Positions 1-5,591 of a stretch of 5,591 nucleotides of DNA are shown here, one piece after another. The notes beneath the pieces were generated by a model. It was not told where the DNA came from, did not search any database, and was given only the letters and a program-made list of their open reading frames with translations. This stretch comes from Bacteroidota bacterium (GTDB taxonomy: Bacteria > Bacteroidota > Ignavibacteria > Kapaibacteriales > UBA2268): positions 1 to 5,591 of the forward strand of contig JAFRQN010000174.1 in the NCBI GenBank assembly GCA_017428585.1, given 5' to 3'. Positions within the stretch are counted from its first letter, which is position 1. Every line of letters starts with the position of its first letter. Position numbers and translations under genes: made by a program.

Positions 1-1897
1 AGCAGTTCCTTTATTACGTCCTACAGCTCCAATTGTTGGAACAGGAATGGAAGCTCGTATAGCAAAAGATGCAAGAGCTATTATTACAGCAGAACATGAT
101 GGTATTGTAGATTATGTTTCTTCGACTAAAATAGTTGTAACTTATGATGACGATCGTACAGAAGAAGAAAAAATAACTGATTTCACATTCCAAGCAACTC
201 GTGAATATGAACTATCAAAATTTCTTGGTACAAATCAAGATACATGTATAAATCAACGTCCTATTGTTCGTGAAGGACAGCGTATTATCAAAGGTCAACC
301 ACTTATAGACAACTCATCTACAGATAAAGGTGAGTTAGCACTTGGACGTAATATTTTTGTTGCTTTTATGCCTTGGCGTGGTTATAACTTTGAAGATGCA
401 ATTATAATTTCTGAACAATTAGTTGCTCGTGATGTATTTACATCAGTACATATAGAAACATTTACATTACAAGTTAGAGATACAAAACGCGGACAAGAAG
501 AATTTACACGAGAACTTCCTAATGTTTCAGATGAAACAACAAGAAATTTAGATGAATTTGGTATTATTCGTGTAGGTGCAAAAGTACAGGAAGGTGATAT
601 ACTTATTGGTAAAATAACTCCTAAATCTGAAACAGATCCAACTCCAGAAGAAAAATTATTAAGAGCAATCTTTGGTGAGAAAGCTGGAGATGTTAAAGAT
701 GTTTCTCTCAAAGCTACTCCAGGCATAAAAGGTGTTATTATCAATACAAAACTTTTCACACGTCGTGCATTAGATAGCGCAGAAAAAGAAACTAAAGCAG
801 AAGAAAAGAAAAAACAAGAACAAATACAAAAAGAAGAACAAGTAGTTTTAAACAATTTAAGAAATGAATTTATAGAACGCTTCTCTAATTTATTAGACAA
901 TGAAGTTTCACATGGTATAAAATTAATTAACGATGTTATACTATTTAAGAGTGGTATAACAATGACCAAAGAACGCATATTAAAGAAATACGAATCTGGT
1001 GAATTAAATATAGATTATTTACCTATAAAAGCAACTTATTGCTCCAATCCAGAAAAGAATGAATTAATCAATAAAATGATTGCTAAATTCCAGTATCACT
1101 ATAATGATACAAAAGCGGAATATAAAGCAAGAGTAAATAGAGTTTCTATTGAGAATGAATTGCAGCCTGGAATATTACAAATGGCTAAAGTATATTTAGC
1201 AAAGAAACGTAAATTACAGGTCGGAGATAAAATGGCAGGTCGTCATGGTAATAAAGGTATTGTATCTAAAATTGTTCATAGAGAAGATATGCCATTTATG
1301 CCAGATGGTACTCCTGTAGAAATTATCCTTAATCCTTTAGGCGTTCCTTCACGTATGAACTTAGGACAATTATATGAAACTGCTTTAGGTTGGGCTGGAA
1401 AGAAATTAGGTGTACATTTTGCTACTCCTATTTTCGATGGTGCAACTTGGCAACAGGTAAGTGATTTCTTAGACAAAGCAGGACTTCCTGTAGATGGTAA
1501 AACATTATTATACGATGGCCGTACAGGTGAATTATTTGATGAAAAAGTAACTGTTGGTATTATTTATATGTTAAAATTATCTCACTTAGTTGAAGATAAA
1601 ATACATGCTCGTTCAATAGGTCCTTATTCATTAATTACACAACAACCTTTAGGAGGAAAAGCTCAATTTGGTGGTCAGAGATTAGGAGAAATGGAAGTTT
1701 GGGCATTAGAGGCATACGGTGCATCTCATATATTAAAAGAAATGATTACTCAAAAATCAGACGATGTTCAAGGAAGAGCAAAGATGTATGAAGCAATAGT
1801 AAAGGGTGAAAATATGCCGATTTCTAATATTCCTGAATCATTTAATGTGCTTGTTCGTGAATTACAAGGACTTTGTTTAGATTTAATAATTGAATAA
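1..1897 (+). CDS. rpoB: RNA polymerase beta subunit, C-terminal half (5' end cut by window edge)
   Basis: RpoB, together with beta', forms the catalytic core of RNA polymerase. The frame is open from base 2, reading AVPLLRPTAPIVGTGME, so the ATG at 47 is an internal methionine and not a start. About 631 residues are visible, roughly half of a bacterial RpoB. Conserved blocks appear in the usual order: MPWRGYNFEDAIIISE (from 368), the KITPKSETDPTPEEKLLRAI region (from about 611), a lineage-type lysine/glutamate-rich stretch (about 780-870), VGDKMAGRHGNKG (1220-1258, with the two active-centre lysines), NPLGVPSRMNLGQ, and the C-terminal clamp block HARSIGPYSLITQQPLGG through GGQRLGEMEVWALEAYGA. 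It ends normally in ESFNVLVRELQGLCLDLIIE and TAA, with no frameshift. The rifampicin-pocket region lies off the left edge. Unusually, no rpoC follows: a terminator begins about 20 bases after the stop, and the next gene is convergent. All motifs look functional, so a degenerate second copy is unlikely. Confidence 0.98.
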   Translation, partial: AVPLLRPTAPIVGTGMEARIAKDARAIITAEHDGIVDYVSSTKIVVTYDDDRTEEEKITDFTFQATREYELSKFLGTNQDTCINQRPIVREGQRIIKGQPLIDNSSTDKGELALGRNIFVAFMPWRGYNFEDAIIISEQLVARDVFTSVHIETFTLQVRDTKRGQEEFTRELPNVSDETTRNLDEFGIIRVGAKVQEGDILIGKITPKSETDPTPEEKLLRAIFGEKAGDVKDVSLKATPGIKGVIINTKLFTRRALDSAEKETKAEEKKKQEQIQKEEQVVLNNLRNEFIERFSNLLDNEVSHGIKLINDVILFKSGITMTKERILKKYESGELNIDYLPIKATYCSNPEKNELINKMIAKFQYHYNDTKAEYKARVNRVSIENELQPGILQMAKVYLAKKRKLQVGDKMAGRHGNKGIVSKIVHREDMPFMPDGTPVEIILNPLGVPSRMNLGQLYETALGWAGKKLGVHFATPIFDGATWQQVSDFLDKAGLPVDGKTLLYDGRTGELFDEKVTVGIIYMLKLSHLVEDKIHARSIGPYSLITQQPLGGKAQFGGQRLGEMEVWALEAYGASHILKEMITQKSDDVQGRAKMYEAIVKGENMPISNIPESFNVLVRELQGLCLDLIIE

Positions 1898-1916
1898 ATA
1901 TTAGTTAATAAATAAT

Positions 1917-1948
1917 AAAAAAAACTCTCATTTATGAGAGTTTTTTTT
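1917..1948. terminator. Bidirectional intrinsic terminator between rpoB and the speB-like gene
   Basis: The core stem CTCTCA (1925-1930) pairs with TGAGAG (1935-1940) around the four-base loop TTTA. Eight As precede it (1917-1924) and nine Ts follow it (1941-1949), so pairing can extend to 14 bp. The same structure gives a hairpin plus U-tract on either strand. It lies 19 bases after the rpoB stop and about 10 bases after the speB-like stop on the minus strand, so it can serve both convergent genes. It marks the end of the rpoB transcript here. Confidence 0.88.
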
Positions 1949-1958
1949 TATTAATTTT

Positions 1959-2855
1959 TTATTTTGCTAATGCCATATTCAATAGTTTATAAACTAATCT
2001 AGCTGCTAAAATATTAGGATGAGATAATCCATCCATTGGAGATAATTCAACAACATCAAATCCTACTATTTTTTTACCTTTTTGTCGTATAATTCTAAAA
2101 ATATCTAAAGCATCATTATAATTAAATCCATCTGGTTCTGGAGTACCTGTTGCAGGCATAATTGCAGGATCAAAGAAATCAAGATCAAAGGTAATATAAA
2201 TTTCATTTGATAATGTATCTACCAATTTATACATCCAATCCGTTCCATAACTACCTCTTTTTATCGCAGAAGCATAAAATGTATTTACTTTCTGTTCTTT
2301 TATAAAAATGGATTCTTCTATACATTGTGCCCTGATACCAACCTGTGTTAGTTTTTTAGGATCTAAAAATTCACAAACACGTGCTGCAAAACACGCATGA
2401 GAATATTTGTTATTTTGATATATATCTCTTAAATCTGAATGAGCATCAAAATGTAACACTGATAAATTATTATATTTATTAAAATGAGCCAATATAGGAG
2501 CAGTTGAAATAGTGTGCTCTCCTCCCAGAGTAACAACAAATTTATCATCTTTTAATAATTCACCTGTACATTGTGCAACCTTATCAATCATTTTTTTATC
2601 GTAACATCCATTTAAATCTATAGGATATAATGTAGCAATTCCCTCTGAAAAACATAGCTCATTATCAAATTCATCATCATAAAATTCAACATAAGCACTG
2701 GCTTTAATTATTTCTTTTGGACCATTTATAGTACCTTCACCATAACTAACAGTATGTTCGTATGGCACAGATTGAATAACAATTTTTGAATCATTATAAT
2801 TTGAGTACTTTTCTTCTATTGCCAAAAAATTATTATCTTCATTAAAAGTTTTCAT
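1959..2855 (-). CDS. speB: Agmatinase-family ureohydrolase (SpeB-like)
   Basis: This is a complete 298-residue protein of the arginase/agmatinase/ureohydrolase family, the usual size for the family. These cytoplasmic binuclear manganese enzymes hydrolyse a guanidino group to release urea; the likely reaction is agmatine to putrescine. All expected metal-binding motifs are present: GGEHT (His114), FDAHSD (Asp137, His139, Asp141), and DLDFFDP (Asp224, Asp226). The conserved YSHA (His153), the GTPEPDG loop (237-243) and Glu270 in the VVELSP segment are also there. The N-terminal block SKIVIQSVPYEHT followed by GPKEIIKAS is typical of the agmatinase branch with GGEH rather than GGDH. The ATG at 2855 fits the family's N-terminus; no Shine-Dalgarno precedes it, as is usual in Bacteroidota. 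No arginine decarboxylase or other polyamine gene is visible beside it, so the substrate is inferred. Guanidinobutyrase, formimidoylglutamase or another guanidino hydrolase are alternatives. It is convergent with rpoB and downstream of the M36 peptidase gene on the same strand. Confidence 0.9.
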   Translation of the reverse strand: MKTFNEDNNFLAIEEKYSNYNDSKIVIQSVPYEHTVSYGEGTINGPKEIIKASAYVEFYDDEFDNELCFSEGIATLYPIDLNGCYDKKMIDKVAQCTGELLKDDKFVVTLGGEHTISTAPILAHFNKYNNLSVLHFDAHSDLRDIYQNNKYSHACFAARVCEFLDPKKLTQVGIRAQCIEESIFIKEQKVNTFYASAIKRGSYGTDWMYKLVDTLSNEIYITFDLDFFDPAIMPATGTPEPDGFNYNDALDIFRIIRQKGKKIVGFDVVELSPMDGLSHPNILAARLVYKLLNMALAK

Positions 2856-2856
2856 A

Positions 2857-2872
2857 TTCTATTATAATAGAA
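2857..2872 (-). promoter_or_regulatory. 16-bp perfect palindrome with TATAAT, abutting the speB-like start
   Basis: TTCTATTATAATAGAA reads the same on both strands and ends one base before the ATG at 2855. It contains TATAAT, which resembles a -10 element. If used on the minus strand it would start transcription at or very near the start codon and give a nearly leaderless mRNA. No -35 match lies at the expected spacing, and I found no Bacteroidota-type TAnnTTTG -7 element nearby. It could be a promoter, an operator half-site pair, or chance in very AT-rich DNA. Confidence 0.3.
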
Positions 2873-2899
2873 AAAAATTAAAGAATTTATATATAAATA

Positions 2900-2950
2900 A
2901 AAAGCAATGGTATTTGAATAAATCAAATACCATTACGTAAAATTGCTTTT
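2900..2950 (-). terminator. Probable intrinsic terminator of the M36 peptidase gene
   Basis: Read on the minus strand, a 12-bp stem (AATGGTATTTGA, 2934-2923, with TCAAATACCATT, 2917-2906) closes a five-base loop and is followed by GCTTTTTATTT. An outer arm, AAAAGC (2950-2945), can pair with GCTTTT (2905-2900) across a one-sided bulge of about 10 bases. It starts 14 bases beyond the peptidase stop codon, the right place for its terminator. The T-tract is interrupted and partly inside the outer stem, so termination may be incomplete and some read-through into the speB-like gene is possible. Confidence 0.65.
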
Positions 2951-2964
2951 AGTTATAATATTTA

Positions 2965-5591
2965 TTATTTTATAACATTCAACGTTGTATTATATACTTT
3001 ATCTTTAGACATTACTTGTAAATAATATATACCAGCACCAAATCTTCTTACATCTAATGGACAAGTCTCAAACTCGCCATTCATATCAATATCATAAACT
3101 TTATTTCCTAATGCATCATAAATAACTATTGTAGGATTAACAAGTAAAATATCAAAATTCAAAGAAACATCTCCTATTGCAGGATTTGGTGTAATTATAA
3201 CATTATTATTATAATCTTTTACACTAATACCGCCCTCAACTGAGGTATTAAAAATTCTAATATCATCTATTAAACTAGTGAAAAATCCATTATTAGAATT
3301 AGCAAAAGCCACAAATCTTATTTTCATATTACTGTATCCATTACTTCCTGCATATTTATCAAGATGTATATAATCTCTCTGCCATTTCCAACCTTTTGGG
3401 AAGGTAGAAATTTTACTATATTCTTTTGCTGTAGTCCAAGTTGCACCACCATCATAACTTAATTCAACTTTCAAAGAACCACTTGTTGATTTTGAACTAA
3501 ATATATAATGATAATAAGAAAGAACAGGATATGTTGCATTAATAGCAATTACAGGAGAAACTAAGGTAGATGTGCTATGTAAAGTTTTATATGCATTTGT
3601 TACATATTCAATACCTGTAGTCCAACATTTACCCGTACCAGTGGTATGATCGCCAGCTGGTCTTAATGCAGCCTCAGGATCACTTATAAAAATTTGTTTA
3701 GGCACTTGATTAGCCCAGCCTCTTTCAGTATTATTTTCTTTTTCTACTACCCAATTTGCAACAGTTTCACAATTATTTTCATAAACCTTATCATATCCAA
3801 CGAAAACAATATAATCTTCTCTTGAATTAATAAGTTCTTCGGTATAAGGATTTTTCATGGAGAAATAATAATAATAACGTGTTGGTTTATCAGGTGTTGG
3901 AAGTTCTCCAACAAAATTATTACCATCTTGATTTAATAATATTGTTTTTACTTCACTATCCCAATTAGTATAATAATTAACATATACTTCACTAATTTGA
4001 GTAGGCACATACATTTCATCTATTGTAGCCGTAATAGTTGTTGATGATAATGTAGTATTATCATTTGGCTGTTGATGATTAAAACGTGTCTGAGCCAATA
4101 AATTAAAACCTATATTATGTTTATTAAATGCATCTAAAATGTCATCAAAATATTCAAATTCTCCAAGTCCTTGATCTGATGCTTTTACAAGAGCTTCGAA
4201 CCAATTTGCAAAAGCAGTTTCCACTGTATACGCATCAGGAGTTTCTCGTCTTGCAAAATGGAAAAAGTATTCTGCTTCTTCTAATCCTATATTTTTACGC
4301 AAATCCCATAATGCACCTGATAAAATTTGACCGTCATTGTGAGATTCATGTATTAAAAAATTAGGATACTTACAATTATTATCAACTGTTCTTATTAAAT
4401 TAAATGATTTTAAATAGTTTTCATATCCAGGTGCAACAACATTCTTAAAAATATTTGGTTCATCAAGCATAAAAGCAGCAGTTATGTCTGCAGTAGCTTC
4501 ATTACAAGTAGAACTAATCATTCTACCATTTACACCCCAATCACGATATAATACATAATTAACAGAGTGACCATATTCATGATATAATACCGACGGCAAA
4601 CGTCCCACAAAAACTTTATTATGATTAGCAGAATAAAAAGAAATACTTTTATCACCACTAGAAAACGCATTAAATGTAACACCACTCATTTTATCACGAT
4701 CTGCTCCTGATAACAATTCAACTATGCAAGGGAAACCTGTTAAATAAGCATTAAAAGAACCATCTAAACTTGTAATATAATCATGAACTTTATTTGTATG
4801 ATAATATAGTGTTCTTACAACCTCATCATAATTCTCAGTAGCCCCCTGCATATTAATTCCTTCATCTGTTACACTACCATTGTATTTATATTCTTCTTTA
4901 ACAACACCTGTTTTGGACAAATCTTTTGTTGTATACATTTTTGCATACTTTCCATCTAATTTAGTAGAATAAGCTGTTCCTACTGAATTAGCAGGAAGAT
5001 CTAAATTCCCTTTTTTATCACTTGTATATATATTACCATTTACAATAACTTTTACATTAGCTATAGCTTCATTTTGTAAAGGTTCATTAGGATTATTACC
5101 ATAAACATCTCCTCTTATTTGAGAATTATTAACATTATTTATACGTTGTAAAAGAGCACCTGTATTTATATCAACTAATGCAGTATAAAATTCATTGATA
5201 TTTGTTATTTCATATTCATAAGCAAGACGATAAGTATAAACACCATCCAATAAATAAGGAACAATTACTGCTTTGCCATTATTTAATTGTTCAAAGGAAT
5301 ATGTTTCAATAGGCTTATCAAAACCTATAGATAAAGCTTTTTGTGCTTCTAAAGTACTAATAGCAGGTTTTGTATTTTGTAAGACTATATCATCAAAATA
5401 TACCGCCTTAAAAGTTTGAATATTGCCATTTTTCGCAATAGTAAATCGAACGCCTGCATTTTTTACTGAAAAACCGTCATAAACTTGTTCAAAAAGCACA
5501 TACCATCTATTGCCAGTAAACTCAGCACGTTTTAGAACTAAATCATTTAAATTAATATTCAATTTATTATTATTGGCATTTAGAAAATCAC
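2965..5591 (-). CDS. Secreted M36 (fungalysin-like) metallopeptidase with T9SS type A sorting domain (5' end cut)
   Basis: This is a zinc endopeptidase precursor, probably exported by type IX secretion and either surface-anchored or released. The frame is open to the right edge (DFLNANNNK precedes the TTG at 5562), so the true start and signal peptide are outside the window; 874 codons are visible. Numbering from 5562, domains in order are as follows. Residues 1-145 are an FTP/PepSY-like propeptide (FEQVYDGFSVKNAGVRF, ALVDINTGALL). Residues about 150-195 are a small beta segment. Residues about 245-490 are the M36 catalytic domain, with HEYGH (328-332, at 4567-4581), the third zinc ligand Glu355 in NEATAD (Asp359), His408 and DGQILSGALWDLR. 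Residues about 508-590 are an Ig/FnIII-like region, and 596-771 a choice-of-anchor/MAM-like jelly roll ending DDIRIF. The T9SS sorting domain spans about 788-865 (TPNP, IYDALGNKVY, GAGIYYLQV). All catalytic residues are present. The substrate is not predictable. The family call is firm; M36 is preferred over M4 because of the HNDGQ...LWDLR block. Confidence 0.93.
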   Translation of the reverse strand, partial: DFLNANNNKLNINLNDLVLKRAEFTGNRWYVLFEQVYDGFSVKNAGVRFTIAKNGNIQTFKAVYFDDIVLQNTKPAISTLEAQKALSIGFDKPIETYSFEQLNNGKAVIVPYLLDGVYTYRLAYEYEITNINEFYTALVDINTGALLQRINNVNNSQIRGDVYGNNPNEPLQNEAIANVKVIVNGNIYTSDKKGNLDLPANSVGTAYSTKLDGKYAKMYTTKDLSKTGVVKEEYKYNGSVTDEGINMQGATENYDEVVRTLYYHTNKVHDYITSLDGSFNAYLTGFPCIVELLSGADRDKMSGVTFNAFSSGDKSISFYSANHNKVFVGRLPSVLYHEYGHSVNYVLYRDWGVNGRMISSTCNEATADITAAFMLDEPNIFKNVVAPGYENYLKSFNLIRTVDNNCKYPNFLIHESHNDGQILSGALWDLRKNIGLEEAEYFFHFARRETPDAYTVETAFANWFEALVKASDQGLGEFEYFDDILDAFNKHNIGFNLLAQTRFNHQQPNDNTTLSSTTITATIDEMYVPTQISEVYVNYYTNWDSEVKTILLNQDGNNFVGELPTPDKPTRYYYYFSMKNPYTEELINSREDYIVFVGYDKVYENNCETVANWVVEKENNTERGWANQVPKQIFISDPEAALRPAGDHTTGTGKCWTTGIEYVTNAYKTLHSTSTLVSPVIAINATYPVLSYYHYIFSSKSTSGSLKVELSYDGGATWTTAKEYSKISTFPKGWKWQRDYIHLDKYAGSNGYSNMKIRFVAFANSNNGFFTSLIDDIRIFNTSVEGGISVKDYNNNVIITPNPAIGDVSLNFDILLVNPTIVIYDALGNKVYDIDMNGEFETCPLDVRRFGAGIYYLQVMSKDKVYNTTLNVIK

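Noticed and set aside
47..49. ATG as a possible start of rpoB
   Set aside because: The frame continues upstream to the window edge with conserved RpoB residues (AVPLLRPTAPIVGTG), so this methionine is internal.
780..870. Lysine/glutamate-rich stretch in RpoB as a possible insertion
   Set aside because: Bacteroidota RpoB proteins carry a charged helical segment at about this place, so it looks like normal lineage variation.
382..978. 198-codon open frame on the minus strand inside rpoB
   Set aside because: It lies antisense to strongly conserved RpoB sequence, and its product is low-complexity and serine-rich with no recognisable motif.
1276..1476. 66-codon minus-strand open frame inside rpoB
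   Set aside because: It is the reverse shadow of conserved RpoB blocks, with no start signal and no family resemblance.
2885..2898. 14-bp palindrome ATTTATATATAAAT
   Set aside because: It is made only of A and T in a very AT-rich spacer and is easily explained by low complexity.
4128..4364. 78-codon plus-strand open frame inside the M36 peptidase gene
   Set aside because: It is antisense to the catalytic domain, and its leucine-rich product is an artefact of the reverse frame.
5560..5562. TTG as the start of the M36 peptidase
   Set aside because: The frame remains open to the right edge, and a secreted protein with a propeptide should begin with a signal peptide that is not visible here. 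The gene is cut by the window.

Overview
The window comes from an AT-rich bacterium (very roughly 30% GC by eye), most likely a member of the Bacteroidota. Two things point there. The large minus-strand gene ends in a type IX secretion system (T9SS) type A sorting domain, a system essentially restricted to the Bacteroidota/FCB group. The RpoB sequence also has a Bacteroidota-like flavour (for example HARSIGPYSLITQQPL). The one complete gene start in the window, that of the agmatinase-family gene, has no Shine-Dalgarno sequence, which is also usual in that phylum. I cannot name a genus.

Layout: positions 1-1897 (+) hold the C-terminal half of rpoB, cut by the left edge. Positions 1917-1948 form a symmetric A-tract/hairpin/T-tract that can serve as a two-way terminator. 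Positions 1959-2855 (-) hold a complete agmatinase-family ureohydrolase gene (speB-like), convergent with rpoB. Positions 2856-2964 are intergenic: a 16-bp palindrome containing TATAAT abuts the speB-like start codon, and a long hairpin with a T-tract probably terminates the upstream gene. Positions 2965-5591 (-) hold a large secreted M36 (fungalysin-like) metallopeptidase gene with a C-terminal T9SS signal. Its 5' end, including any signal peptide, lies beyond the right edge.

The three genes have separate jobs: transcription, polyamine/guanidino metabolism, and secreted proteolysis. Nothing in the sequence ties them into one pathway. The two minus-strand genes are co-directional but separated by a probable terminator.

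The most unusual observation is that rpoB is not followed by rpoC. It ends in a terminator and meets a convergent gene, although rpoB-rpoC adjacency is one of the best conserved gene orders in bacteria. I saw no tRNA, rRNA, CRISPR, insertion sequence or defence system here, and no convincing previously undescribed system.
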